Counted from the stretch's first letter, positions 52,352 to 61,248 are shown. The stretch is 64,000 nucleotides of DNA from Variovorax gracilis (GCF_030317115.1 NZ_JASZYF010000003.1:248001-312000), one strand, 5' to 3'. The notes: generated from the sequence alone by a model not told the origin. Translations and numbers: made by a program.

Positions 52352-53143
52352 ATGAAGACCCCCCGTTCCCTGATCACGATGCTGGCTGCCGCCTGCCTGA
52401 CCTTCGCCAGTGCCGCCCACGCGGACCTGCTCGACGACGTCATGAAGGCCAAGAAGATCCGCATCGCGACCGACCTCTCGATCCCGCCATCGGGCATGCT
52501 CGACAAGGACCTCAAGCCGACCGGCTCCGACGTCGAGACCGCGCAATTGCTGGCGAAGGACTGGGGCCTGGAGCTGGAGTTCGTGCAGACCACCGGCGCC
52601 ACGCGCATCCCGAACCTGCAGACCGGCAAGGCCGACATCGTCGTCTCGACGCTCTCCGTGACGCCGGAACGCCAGAAGGTCATCGACTTCTCGAAGCCCT
52701 ACGCCGCGCTGGTGTCGATGATCGGCGCCCGCAAGGATCTCCCGATCAAGGACTGGGCGGACCTGAAAGGCAAGTCCGTCACCGTGACGCGCGGCACGAC
52801 GCAGGACACCGAGCTCACCGCCATGGCGAAGGAGAAGGACTTCAAGGTCGTGCGCTATGACGACGACGCGACGATGGTCACCGCGGGCGTCAGCGGCCAG
52901 GCCGACATCGTCTCGACATCGGTGACGATCATGAACCAGATCACCGCGAAGAACCCGCAACGCCCGTTCGAGCAGAAGATCGTGCTGCGAAACCTCGACC
53001 TCGCCGTCGGCGTGAAGAAGGGCGAAGAGCGCATGGTAGCCAAGCTCAACGAATGGGTGACAGCCAACCTGAAGAACGGCAAGCTCAACGCCATCTACAA
53101 GAAGTTCCACGGCAGCGATCTGCCGGCGGCCATGATCAACTGA
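52352..53143 (+). CDS. Family 3 extracellular solute-binding protein
   Basis: The 263-aa protein has a signal peptide (MKTPRSLITMLAAACLTFASAAHA) and the family-3 pattern KKIRIATDLSIPPSGMLDKDLKPTGSDVETAQLLAKD, with TGATRIPNLQTGKADIVVSTLSVTPERQKVIDFSKPY in the second block. The usual ligand-carboxylate Arg is present in RIPNLQTGK. It completes the importer. The ligand is probably a small carboxylate-bearing or amino compound. Confidence 0.93.
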   Translation: MKTPRSLITMLAAACLTFASAAHADLLDDVMKAKKIRIATDLSIPPSGMLDKDLKPTGSDVETAQLLAKDWGLELEFVQTTGATRIPNLQTGKADIVVSTLSVTPERQKVIDFSKPYAALVSMIGARKDLPIKDWADLKGKSVTVTRGTTQDTELTAMAKEKDFKVVRYDDDATMVTAGVSGQADIVSTSVTIMNQITAKNPQRPFEQKIVLRNLDLAVGVKKGEERMVAKLNEWVTANLKNGKLNAIYKKFHGSDLPAAMIN

Positions 53144-53169
53144 CCCACCACTACTGAAGAAAGAATTCC

Positions 53170-53619
53170 ATGCGTCTCGTCATCGGATCGGACCACGCCG
53201 GTTGGGCGCTCAAAGGCGCCATCGTCGACCACATCCAGAAGCTCGGCCACGAGGTCGTCGACGTCGGCAGCCATGACGACCAGCCGGTCGACTTCCCGGA
53301 TGTCGCGCGCGCCGTGGCGGCGAAGATCGTCGCCGGCGAAGTCGAGCGCGGCATCATGGTGTGCGGCACTGGCGTCGGCGCATCGATCGCGGCCAACAAG
53401 ATGAAGGGCATCCGCGCCGCCGTCTGCCATGACGTGCACTCGGCGCACCAGTCGGTGGAGCACGACGACGTGAACGTGATGTGCATCGGCGCGCAGATCG
53501 TCGGCCCGTGGCTGGCAGCGGACCTGATCACCTCCTACCTGCAGGCACGCTTCGCCATCGAGGACGAGGACTTCCGCCGCCGCGTGGAAAAGCTCCACGC
53601 GATGGACGCCGAGGCTTGA
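53170..53619 (+). CDS. RpiB/LacAB-family sugar-phosphate isomerase
   Basis: The 149-aa protein has SDHAGWALKGAIVDHIQKLGHEVVDVG and VCGTGVGASIAANKMKGIRAAVCHDVHSAHQSVEHDDVNVMCIGAQIVG, with the catalytic Cys in VCGTG (near residue 65) and His in CHDVHSA. RpiB-family enzymes isomerise ribose-5-P, allose-6-P or, in erythritol pathways, erythrulose phosphates (DerI/LerI). Given the DhaK next to it, a tetrulose-phosphate role is attractive but inferred. Confidence 0.9.
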   Translation: MRLVIGSDHAGWALKGAIVDHIQKLGHEVVDVGSHDDQPVDFPDVARAVAAKIVAGEVERGIMVCGTGVGASIAANKMKGIRAAVCHDVHSAHQSVEHDDVNVMCIGAQIVGPWLAADLITSYLQARFAIEDEDFRRRVEKLHAMDAEA

Positions 53620-53636
53620 ATCCGGGAGCAGCGCCC

Positions 53637-54575
53637 ATGCCCGAGATCGTCGTGTTCGGCAGCCTCAACATGGACCTCGTGGTCCGTGTGCCGCGCGTGC
53701 CGGGCGCGGGCGAGACCCTGCAGGCCCACTCGTTCATGAACAACCCGGGCGGCAAGGGCGCGAACCAGGCGGTGGCCTGTGCGCGCCAGGGCGCCCGGGT
53801 GGCGATGGTCGGCCGGGTCGGCGACGATGCTTTCGGGCTGGCGCTGAAGGCATCGCTCGTGGGCGATGGCGTCGAGGTCGAACACGTTGCGCTGGCAGAA
53901 GCGTCGACCGGCGTGGCGTTGATCATGGTCGACGACAGCGCCCAGAACCGCATCGCGCTGATCCCCGGCGCCAACGCCTTCGTGGGCGCCGAGGACACGC
54001 AGCGCCTGCAGAGCGATCTGGCAACGGCGCGTCTGCTGCTGTTGCAGCTCGAAGTTCCCATGCAGGCCGTCGTGGATGCGGCGGAGCTTGCCCATTCGCG
54101 CGGCTGCACGGTCGCGATGAACCCCGCGCCGGCCGAAGCGCTCCCGGACGCGCTGTGGAAGCTCGTGGACATCCTCGTCCTGAACGAAACAGAGGCGTCG
54201 ATGCTGAGCGGCATCGCGGTTCACGACCGGGACGGTGCCGCCCGCGCAGCCGACGCATTGCGCCGCCGGGGACCGGCCCACGTGATCCTGACGATGGGCA
54301 GCGACGGCGTGATGGCCTGCGACGCAGCCGGCTGTCGCCACTTCGATGCATTGAAGGTGAAGGCCATCGACACCACCGCGGCCGGCGACACCTTCATCGG
54401 CGCCCTGTGCGCCGCGCTCGCCAGAGGCGTAGCGATCGACGACGGCATCGCGCTGGGCATCCAGGCCGCAGCGGTGTGCGTCACGCGCGCAGGCGCGCAG
54501 GCGTCGATCCCCCGTCGCGAAGACCTGTCGGCGCTGCCCGCTGTGGGGTGTCCCACCGTTGTGACGTTCGCCTGA
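53637..54575 (+). CDS. PfkB-family carbohydrate kinase (ribokinase-like)
   Basis: The 312-aa kinase has the ribokinase motif FGSLNMDLVVRVPRVPGAGETL, FMNNPGGKGANQAVACARQG, and the C-terminal PfkB signature DTTAAGDTFIGALCAALARG with the catalytic Asp. It opens like RbsK. It lies 17 bp after the isomerase, so the pair probably phosphorylates and isomerises one sugar. Ribose itself is possible, but no ribose importer is nearby. Confidence 0.9.
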   Translation: MPEIVVFGSLNMDLVVRVPRVPGAGETLQAHSFMNNPGGKGANQAVACARQGARVAMVGRVGDDAFGLALKASLVGDGVEVEHVALAEASTGVALIMVDDSAQNRIALIPGANAFVGAEDTQRLQSDLATARLLLLQLEVPMQAVVDAAELAHSRGCTVAMNPAPAEALPDALWKLVDILVLNETEASMLSGIAVHDRDGAARAADALRRRGPAHVILTMGSDGVMACDAAGCRHFDALKVKAIDTTAAGDTFIGALCAALARGVAIDDGIALGIQAAAVCVTRAGAQASIPRREDLSALPAVGCPTVVTFA

Positions 54576-54636
54576 ATCGATCCGGAGGTCTAGACTCCTT
54601 CGCCCCGGCTTGCCAAGCCGCAACGAGGGCCACTCC

Positions 54637-54927
54637 ATGTCCACCTTCATCTCTCTTCTCAACTTCACCGAACAGGGCATTCGCAGCGTGAAGGAGTCGC
54701 CCAACCGGGCGGAGGCGTTCAAGGGCCTGGCAAGCAAGCTGGGGTTGACGATCAAGAGCATCCACTGGACCTCCGGCGCCTACGACATGGTGGTCATCAC
54801 CGAAGGCGGCGACGAGGCGACGATGGCCGCGCTGCTCAGCGTCGGCTCGCTCGGCAACGTCCGCTCGCAGACGCTGCGGGCCTACTCGGCCGACGAGATC
54901 AAGAAGATCATCACCCTGATGCCCTGA
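54637..54927 (+). CDS. GYD domain protein
   Basis: The 96-aa protein is a ferredoxin-like GYD domain: MSTFISLLNFTEQGIRSVKESPNRAEAFKGLASKLGLTIKSIHWTSGAYDMVVITEGGDEATMAALLS, with GAYDMVV as the name motif. The function of these proteins is not established. It is in the same direction as the kinase but 61 bp after it and not obviously related. It converges on the UbiE-like gene, 5 bp apart. Confidence 0.85.
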   Translation: MSTFISLLNFTEQGIRSVKESPNRAEAFKGLASKLGLTIKSIHWTSGAYDMVVITEGGDEATMAALLSVGSLGNVRSQTLRAYSADEIKKIITLMP

Positions 54928-54932
54928 ACGGC

Positions 54933-55700
54933 TCAGGCCGGCTTGACGGCGGTGTACTCGGAGAAGACGCCGAGTTCGACGTGCCGCTGCACGTCGGCGA
55001 AGCCGGCTGCGCGCAGCGCGCCCATGACCGATTCCGGCGGAATGCAGGCCTCGATCGTGTCCCAGTAGAAGCGCCACAGTTCGGAGGTGTCGTGGCGCCG
55101 CGCCACGGCCTTGGCGATCAGCGGGACGAAGGTGCGCATGTACGCCTTGAGCACGGCGGTGCCCACGCGTCCGGCCGGCTTGGTGATCTCGAGCACCACC
55201 AGGCGCCCGCCCGGGCGCAGCACGCGGTGGAACTCCGCGAACGCCGCGTTCACATCGGCAATGTGGCGCAGCGCATAGCCCATGCTCACGAAATCGCTGC
55301 TGGCGTCCGGCCGCGGCAGCGCTTCGGCGCGGCCACGGACGAGTTCGACATCAGGCAAAGCGACTTCACCCATCATCCCGGGGCTCGGGTCGACGCCGAC
55401 CAGATGGCCGCCCGGGCCGATGAGCGTCAGCGCCTCGCGCGCGACCAGCCCGGTGCCGATGCCCACGTCGAGCACTTGTGCGCCGGCCGCAAGCCCTGCG
55501 CGCCGCAGCGCGGAGCGCCGATACCACGGGCCCGACCCCAGCGCGAGCACCCGCTCGATGCGGTCGTAGTCGGGTGCCGTCTCGTCGAAGATCCGGCGCA
55601 GGAAGCTCTCATGCTCCGCTTCGTTGCCGTAGTAGTCGGGCAATGGCGTGTGAGGGGCCAGTACCTCGGGCGGTGTGATAGGCGAGCGGGTGTCCTGCAT
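54933..55700 (-). CDS. UbiE-like SAM-dependent methyltransferase
   Basis: The 255-aa class I methyltransferase has the UbiE/COQ5 opening FLRRIFDETAPDYDRIERVLALGSGPWYRRSALR, motif I VLDVGIGTGLVARE, SMGYALRHIADVNAAFAEFHRVLRPGGRLVVLEITKPAG. It is not the typical housekeeping UbiE: it lies 30 bp after the ring-cleavage dioxygenase on the same strand and so is probably part of the aromatic operon, where it may methylate a phenolic or quinone-like intermediate. Confidence 0.82.
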   Translation of the reverse strand: MQDTRSPITPPEVLAPHTPLPDYYGNEAEHESFLRRIFDETAPDYDRIERVLALGSGPWYRRSALRRAGLAAGAQVLDVGIGTGLVAREALTLIGPGGHLVGVDPSPGMMGEVALPDVELVRGRAEALPRPDASSDFVSMGYALRHIADVNAAFAEFHRVLRPGGRLVVLEITKPAGRVGTAVLKAYMRTFVPLIAKAVARRHDTSELWRFYWDTIEACIPPESVMGALRAAGFADVQRHVELGVFSEYTAVKPA

Positions 55701-55730
55701 CGCAGCGATTATGACGGTCTGCCAGGGCGT

Positions 55731-56600
55731 TCACGCAGCGGCTTCAGGCTCCAGCACAAAGTCGAACTTGAGAGTGTGGAACGGCCCGGCCTGCACGCTG
55801 CCGTCCGGCGCGATGCCGTCGCGATGCGACGCAAAGTCGCCGATCAGCGAATTGCGGACGCCGAAGACCGCATCGCTGTCGAGGTACTCGTCGCCATCGC
55901 GGAACACGTGCGTGATGAGCGTCTCGTAGCCCGGCGCCTTGATCATGAAGTGGACGTGCGCAGGCCGCCACGGATGCCGCTTGGTGGCCCGCAGCATCAC
56001 GCCCACCGGCCCGTCGGTCGGGATCGGGTAGGCGACCGGCATCACGCCCCGGAACCACAGCCGCCCCTCGGCATCGGTGCGGAATACGGCGCGGCCCTGC
56101 GGGCGGTCCAGCCCAGCCCGCTGCACATCGTAGAAGCCTTCCGCGTCGGCCTCCCACACGTCGACCTCCGCGTCCGCCACCGGCTCGCCGTCACGCCCGC
56201 GCACGGTCGCATCGACGAACAGCGGCTCGCCCTTGGCACCGCCGGAGATATCGCCGCCGAGCGGGAGCTTCGGCGCGCCCAGGACGTGGAAGGGACCGAA
56301 CACGGTCGCCTCCGTCGCCTGCGCGCTCTTCGCGTGATTGAGCGCCACCGTGAGCATCGAGAGGCCGAGCGTGTCCGACAGCAGGATGAACTCCTGCCGC
56401 TTGTCGCTGCACTTCTGCCCCGTCGCCGTGAGGAACTCGATGCCCGCCGCCCATTCGGCCTCGGTCAGCTTCACCTCGCGCGCGAAGTCGTGCATGTGGC
56501 GAACGAGCGCCGACATGATCTCCTTCAGCCGCGGGTCCTCGCACTGCGCCATGCGGTCGAGCACGGCGGCGGTGATGGTGTGTTCATTGATGTTTCGCAT
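55731..56600 (-). CDS. Intradiol ring-cleavage dioxygenase, hydroxyquinol 1,2-dioxygenase type
   Basis: The 289-aa non-heme Fe(III) enzyme has an N-terminal helical dimerisation domain (residues 1-90) and a beta-sandwich with the Fe ligands Tyr157 (GFYDVQ), Tyr191 (AYPIPTDGP), His215 and His217 (PAHVHF). The family cleaves catechols or hydroxyquinol between the hydroxyls. A maleylacetate reductase in the same operon points to hydroxyquinol as substrate, giving maleylacetate. Start ATG 56600 overlaps the livM stop by 17 nt. Confidence 0.9.
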   Translation of the reverse strand: MRNINEHTITAAVLDRMAQCEDPRLKEIMSALVRHMHDFAREVKLTEAEWAAGIEFLTATGQKCSDKRQEFILLSDTLGLSMLTVALNHAKSAQATEATVFGPFHVLGAPKLPLGGDISGGAKGEPLFVDATVRGRDGEPVADAEVDVWEADAEGFYDVQRAGLDRPQGRAVFRTDAEGRLWFRGVMPVAYPIPTDGPVGVMLRATKRHPWRPAHVHFMIKAPGYETLITHVFRDGDEYLDSDAVFGVRNSLIGDFASHRDGIAPDGSVQAGPFHTLKFDFVLEPEAAA

Positions 56601-57669
56601 GGGGATGGAACTCCAGGTCGGAAGGATGGGCCGAAGGTGCACTTCTCTTGAGGCTGGCCGGGCTGGCCGGGCTGCCCGATACCAGGCGCCGCTGCGTCGG
56701 GAACAGCGACCAGCCCCAGCGCTGCTGTGCGAAGCCCCACAGGCCCTGCTTGAAGAAGATGGTGACCACGATCGCCAGCAAGCCCAAGCCGAGCAAGTAC
56801 CAGGTGCCGTAGTCGCTCAGGAACTTGTTGAGCGCCCAGAAGATGAGCGCCCCCACCAACGGCCCCTCGATCCGGCCGATGCCGCCGATGACCACCATGA
56901 AGATCGCGAACGCGGTCCAGTTGACGCTGAAGGCCGCATCCGGGCTGATGCGCAGGTTGCCGACGAAGTAGAGCGCACCCGCCAGGCCGGCACCGAAGGC
57001 CGCGACGACGTACACCGCGAGCTTCATGCGTGCGACGGGAATGCCTTGCGATTCGGCCGCGACCTCGTTGTCGCGGATCGCGAGCAGCGCCAGGCCGCGC
57101 TTGCTGCGCAGGAACAGATAGACCAGCGCAATCGCCGCCACCACGCAGGCCAGCGCCATCCAGTAGGTGACGCTTTCGCGGGTCGCCTTCTCGATGCCGC
57201 GCAAGGCGGTCAGCGTGGTGCCCGAGCCGCCACCCACGGCAGACACGTTGGCAAAGCTCAGGCGGAACACCTCGGCGATCACCCAGGTGCCGATCGCGAA
57301 GTAGCCGCCCGACAGCCGGAAGGCCACGAAGGACACCGGCACTGCGATCGCACCGGCCGCCAGCGCGCCCAGCGGAATCGCGATGAAGGGATTGACCCCG
57401 GCGAAGTTGCCGAGCATCAGCATCACGTAGCCGCCGAAGCCGAAGAAGGCCTGCTGCCCGATGCTCACCATGCCGCCGTAACCCGCGAGCAGGTTCCACA
57501 TCATCGCGAAGATGAAATAGCAGGCGATCTCGACGAACTCGCGCATCCAGCTCGATTCGCCCCAGAAGGGCAGGCTCGCGGCGAGCAAGACGAGTGCGAT
57601 CGCCATCCACAGGGCGGAGCGGCTCGTGGCCGTGCTGCGCACGACGTTGAAGGTTGGAGAACTCGTCAT
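56584..57669 (-). CDS. livM: Branched-chain amino acid-type ABC permease LivM
   Basis: The 361-aa permease has about ten helices and the LivM motifs YGGMVSIGQQAFFGFGGY and IGGIGRIEGPLVGALIFWALN. The C-terminus carries an extra basic, Ser/Pro-rich tail of about 30 residues. It belongs to the HAAT family, whose members also carry aromatic acids. It starts 12 bp before the livH stop. Confidence 0.92.
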   Translation of the reverse strand: MTSSPTFNVVRSTATSRSALWMAIALVLLAASLPFWGESSWMREFVEIACYFIFAMMWNLLAGYGGMVSIGQQAFFGFGGYVMLMLGNFAGVNPFIAIPLGALAAGAIAVPVSFVAFRLSGGYFAIGTWVIAEVFRLSFANVSAVGGGSGTTLTALRGIEKATRESVTYWMALACVVAAIALVYLFLRSKRGLALLAIRDNEVAAESQGIPVARMKLAVYVVAAFGAGLAGALYFVGNLRISPDAAFSVNWTAFAIFMVVIGGIGRIEGPLVGALIFWALNKFLSDYGTWYLLGLGLLAIVVTIFFKQGLWGFAQQRWGWSLFPTQRRLVSGSPASPASLKRSAPSAHPSDLEFHPHAKHQ

Positions 57670-57681
57670 CTCGTCATCTCG

Positions 57682-58542
57682 TCATCCACGTGTCTTGGGA
57701 AAGAGGCCCTGCGGCCGCAGGACCAGCACGAGCAGGAACACCAGGTGGCCCATCCAGATGCCCCACCCGGGATCGAGCCGGAAGCCGATCTGCTGCGTGA
57801 TGCCCAGGATCATCGCGCCGGCCAGCGTGCCCCAGAAGGAGCCCATGCCGCCGATGATCACGGCCTCGAAGGCGAAGAGCAGCAGCAGCGGCCCGTCCGA
57901 TGGCGACACCGTCGTGCGCATGCCCTGCAGCGCACCCGCCACCGCGATCAGCACGAAGGCGATGGCGGTGGCCAGCGCGTAGACCTTCTTCGCGTTGAGT
58001 CCCATCAGCTCGGCGATCTCGCGGTCGTCCGACACGGCGCGGAATGAACGCCCGAGCGCCGTGTTCGCGAACAGCCATTGCAGCGCGCCGGTCGCCACCA
58101 GCGCAATCGCCAGCACGATGAGCGGCAGCACGCCGAGCGACAAGGACTCGCCGATGCGCAGACCCTGCGTGTTGAGCCCACCGGTCTCGATCGACCGCGG
58201 ATCGGCCGAGAACACTTCGAGCAGCAGGTTCTGGATCACGATCGAGAGGCCGAAAGTTACGACCAGCGACGGCAGCGGGTCCTTGCCCAGCGTGCCGTTG
58301 AGCACATAGCGCTGCAGCGCGTAGCCGAAGCCGAAGGCGACCGGCAGCACCGCGAGCGTGATGAGCAGCGGCGCGTCGCCGAACAGCGTGGTGCCCGCGA
58401 TCACCGCGAAGGCGCCGAGGATGATGAAGTCGCCCTGCGCGGTGTTGGTGAGGCGCATCACGCCGAACATCAGCGACTGCCCGAGCGCGAAGAGCGTGTA
58501 GAGGCCGCCGAGCAGGATGCCCTGGAGAAAGGTTTCAAGCAC
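57682..58542 (-). CDS. livH: Branched-chain amino acid-type ABC permease LivH
   Basis: The 286-aa permease has ILLGGLYTLFALGQSLMFGVMRLTNTAQGDFIILGAF and RSFRAVSDDREIAELMGLNAKKVYALATAIAFVLIAVAGAL, with GGMGSFWGTLAGAMILG near the end. GTG 58542 is chosen because AAGGA lies 8 nt upstream and homologues begin with this hydrophobic stretch; a longer frame adds no recognisable sequence. Confidence 0.9.
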   Translation of the reverse strand: MLETFLQGILLGGLYTLFALGQSLMFGVMRLTNTAQGDFIILGAFAVIAGTTLFGDAPLLITLAVLPVAFGFGYALQRYVLNGTLGKDPLPSLVVTFGLSIVIQNLLLEVFSADPRSIETGGLNTQGLRIGESLSLGVLPLIVLAIALVATGALQWLFANTALGRSFRAVSDDREIAELMGLNAKKVYALATAIAFVLIAVAGALQGMRTTVSPSDGPLLLLFAFEAVIIGGMGSFWGTLAGAMILGITQQIGFRLDPGWGIWMGHLVFLLVLVLRPQGLFPKTRG

Positions 58543-58565
58543 GTTGGGTGTCCTTGTCTCGTCGC

Positions 58566-59267
58566 TCAGAGGCCGAAGTAGGCTTGGGAGATCTGCTCGC
58601 GCGTGAGGGTGTTCGAGCGCCCCTGCAGCGACACGCGCCCTTCCTGCAGGCAATAGATGCGTTGCGACACACGCTGCGCCATGGTCACGTCCTGTTCCAC
58701 GATCACCACCGTCATGCCTTCGCGGGTGATATCAGGCATCGCGGCGTAGATCTCGCGGATCACGATCGGCGCAAGGCCCAGCGAGAGCTCGTCGCACAGC
58801 AGAACGTCGGGATTGCTCATCAGCGCACGGCCGAGTGCCACCATCTGCTGCTGGCCGCCGGACAGCGCCGTGCCGGGGTTGTGGCGCTTCTCGGCCAGGA
58901 TCGGGAACAGCGCGAAGAGGCGATCCAGGTTCCACGGCCCCTTGCGTCCGGTCAGGCCGCCGATCCGCAGGTTATCCTCGACGCTGAGGCTGGGGAAAAG
59001 GCGGCGCCCTTCCGGCACCATCGCGAGCCCGCGCTTCACGATCTCGCCGGGCGGCAGGCCGCCGATCGCCTCGCCCTTGAAGTGAACGGCATCGCGCGGC
59101 GCGCGGACCAGGCCCGTCAGGCACTTGAGCAAGGTCGACTTGCCGGCACCGTTCGATCCGATGACGGCAACCAGTTCGCCTTGCGAGAGCGAGAAGTCGA
59201 CGCCGAACAGCGCCTGCGCGTCGCCGTAGAAGGCCTTGAGGCCGCGGGCTTCCAGCAAGGCGGTCAT
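58566..59267 (-). CDS. livF: Branched-chain amino acid-type ABC ATPase LivF
   Basis: The 233-aa ATPase has Walker A IGSNGAGKSTLLKCLTGL, LAMVPEGRRLFPSLSVEDNL, signature LSGGQQQMVALGRALMSNP and Walker B VLLCDELSLGLAP, as in LivF. It overlaps livG in an ATGA junction (59264-59267) and is followed 23 bp later by livH. Confidence 0.94.
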   Translation of the reverse strand: MTALLEARGLKAFYGDAQALFGVDFSLSQGELVAVIGSNGAGKSTLLKCLTGLVRAPRDAVHFKGEAIGGLPPGEIVKRGLAMVPEGRRLFPSLSVEDNLRIGGLTGRKGPWNLDRLFALFPILAEKRHNPGTALSGGQQQMVALGRALMSNPDVLLCDELSLGLAPIVIREIYAAMPDITREGMTVVIVEQDVTMAQRVSQRIYCLQEGRVSLQGRSNTLTREQISQAYFGL

Positions 59268-59983
59268 GCTTCCATCCCCATATACACGCGCCGCACCTCG
59301 GGATCGTTCATGACCGCCCGTGGCTCGCCTTCCGCCAGCTTCTGCCCGAAGTTGATGACGAACAGCCTGTCCGCCAGCGACAGCAGCGCATGCACCACAT
59401 GCTCGATCCAGATCATGGTCACGCCGCGCGCCTTGATCTCCTGAAGCTCCTCGACGAGTTGGCGCGCCTCGGGCTCGGTCAGCCCGCCCGCGATCTCGTC
59501 GAGCAGCAGCAGCTTCGGGCGCGTGGCCAGCGCACGTGCGAGTTCCAGGCGCTTGCGGTCCAGCAGCGTGAGTCCACCGGCCGGCTTGTTCGCATGCGGC
59601 ATCAGGCCCGTCTGCACCAGCACCTCGTGCGCCGTCTGCCACGCCTCCTGCTCGCGCTCCTGTGCGCCGAAGCACGCGGCGGTCACCAGGTTCTCGAACA
59701 CGCTCATATTGCCGAAGGGCTGCGGCACCTGGTAGCTGCGGCCGATGCCAGCGTGGCAGCGCTGGTGCGGCTTGAGCGTGGTCACATCCCTGCCTTCGTA
59801 CTCGACACGGCCCGCATCCACGCGCACGTCGCCCGAGATCAGGTTGAACAGCGTGGTCTTGCCCGCGCCGTTCGGCCCGAGGATGCCCAGCGTCTCGCCC
59901 TCGGTCACGGCGAGCGTGATGCCGTCAGTGACCTTGAGCGCCCCGTAGGACTTGCTGACGGCGTGGAGTGCGAGCAACGTCAT
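59264..59983 (-). CDS. livG: Branched-chain amino acid-type ABC ATPase LivG
   Basis: The 239-aa ATPase has Walker A LGPNGAGKTTLFNLISGD, GIGRSYQVPQPFGNMSVFEN, the LivG-type signature LTLLDRKRLELARALATRP, Walker B LLLLDEIAGGLTEPE and WIEHVVHALLSLADRLFVINFGQKLAEG. ATG 59983 is used; an upstream TTG at 59992 would overlap the binding-protein stop. It pairs with LivF. Confidence 0.92.
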   Translation of the reverse strand: MTLLALHAVSKSYGALKVTDGITLAVTEGETLGILGPNGAGKTTLFNLISGDVRVDAGRVEYEGRDVTTLKPHQRCHAGIGRSYQVPQPFGNMSVFENLVTAACFGAQEREQEAWQTAHEVLVQTGLMPHANKPAGGLTLLDRKRLELARALATRPKLLLLDEIAGGLTEPEARQLVEELQEIKARGVTMIWIEHVVHALLSLADRLFVINFGQKLAEGEPRAVMNDPEVRRVYMGMEA

Positions 59984-59988
59984 GGTGC

Positions 59989-61248
59989 TCAAGCAGGCAT
60001 CGGCCGAAGCTTGCCGCCGACGGGGATGTTGGTTGCGGCCTCATTGCTCACGATCGTCAGCTCGTACTTGTACTTCTGTCCCTTGCCCCACTGGCCGAGC
60101 ACCAGCGGCGTCTTGCTGACGTTCTTGAACGGCCCCTGACCGCCCCACTTCACCGGGCCGACCACCGTCGCGAGCGAGGTCGCGGCCACCGCATCGCGAA
60201 CGTCCGAGGCCTTCACCGACTTGGAACGCGACAGCGCATCGGCCGCCACCTCGAACAGGGCATGCGCAAAGCCGATCGGCTGCGTCCATTGCTTCTTCGC
60301 ACCGGCCTCATAGGCCTCGGCCAGCGACTTGGCGCTCTGCTTCGTGAGGCTGGAAGTGAAGGGATGCGACGGGCTCCACCACACCTCCGTCGAGAGCCCA
60401 TCGCCCAGTTCGCCGAGCGCATCGATCGCGCCGGGGAACAAGAGCGCCTTGCCGAGGGTGATGATCTTCGGCCGGAAGCCCTGCTGCCGCGCCTGAGTGA
60501 GAAAGGTCTTGGCGTCGGGCGGGATCACCACGCCCGTGACGATCTCGACGCCGTCCTTCTTGAAGGCCGCGATCTGCGCGCTGAAATCCTGCGTGCCGTT
60601 CTGGAAGCGCCCGGGATCGACGAGCGTGAATCCCATTTGCGACAGCGGCTTCGGAAAGCCCAGCTCCTTGTCGCCCCACGCGTTGCCGTCACCGTCGTTG
60701 GGGAAGAGCCCGCCGACCTTCTTGTTGGTCGGGATGGACTTCCAGCCATTGGTGAAGTTGGCGATGACGTCTTCCAGGCCCCAGAACAGGTGATAGGTCC
60801 AGTTGAAGCCCTTCGCCGGATCGCCCTTGCGGCCGAAGAACCACGGCTGCCACGGCACCACGCTGGAGACACAAGGCACCTCGTTGAGTTCGCAGGCATC
60901 GCTTACCGGATTGGCGGTCTCGGGCGTGCCGGCCGTCAGCACGAGTGCGACCTTGTCCTTGAGGATCAGGTCATTCGCGACCTCCCCCGCCCGGTTGGGG
61001 TTGGACTGGCTGTCCTTCAGCACGATCTGCACGTCGTACTTCTTGCCGCCGACGCTGATGCCGTCCTTGAAGGCGGTCTTCATCTGGTCGATGACCCACT
61101 TGTCCGCCTCGCCGAAGGGCGCGAGCGGCCCGGTCTGCGGCGACACGTAGCCGATCTTGAGCGTGTCCGCCGCGAAGACCAGCGGTGTCGCGCCGGTGGC
61201 CGCGAGTGCCGCGGCGGCCTGGGTGAACTGTCTGCGGTTCCATGTCAT
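59989..61248 (-). CDS. Periplasmic substrate-binding protein, LivJ type (family 6)
   Basis: The 419-aa protein has a Tat-like signal (MTWNRRQFTQAAAALAATG to VFA), and TLKIGYVSPQTGPLAPFGEADKWVIDQMKTAF, a typical periplasmic binding family 6 opening. GTPETANPVSDACELNEVPCVSS carries two cysteines in the binding cleft region. AAGGAG precedes ATG 61248. With LivFGHM it makes a complete importer, probably for an aromatic carboxylate. Confidence 0.92.
   Translation of the reverse strand: MTWNRRQFTQAAAALAATGATPLVFAADTLKIGYVSPQTGPLAPFGEADKWVIDQMKTAFKDGISVGGKKYDVQIVLKDSQSNPNRAGEVANDLILKDKVALVLTAGTPETANPVSDACELNEVPCVSSVVPWQPWFFGRKGDPAKGFNWTYHLFWGLEDVIANFTNGWKSIPTNKKVGGLFPNDGDGNAWGDKELGFPKPLSQMGFTLVDPGRFQNGTQDFSAQIAAFKKDGVEIVTGVVIPPDAKTFLTQARQQGFRPKIITLGKALLFPGAIDALGELGDGLSTEVWWSPSHPFTSSLTKQSAKSLAEAYEAGAKKQWTQPIGFAHALFEVAADALSRSKSVKASDVRDAVAATSLATVVGPVKWGGQGPFKNVSKTPLVLGQWGKGQKYKYELTIVSNEAATNIPVGGKLRPMPA

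Noticed and set aside
56338..58047. 569-codon plus-strand open frame
   Set aside because: It is antisense to the dioxygenase, LivM and LivH genes; the His/Arg/Gln-rich composition is typical of a shadow frame.
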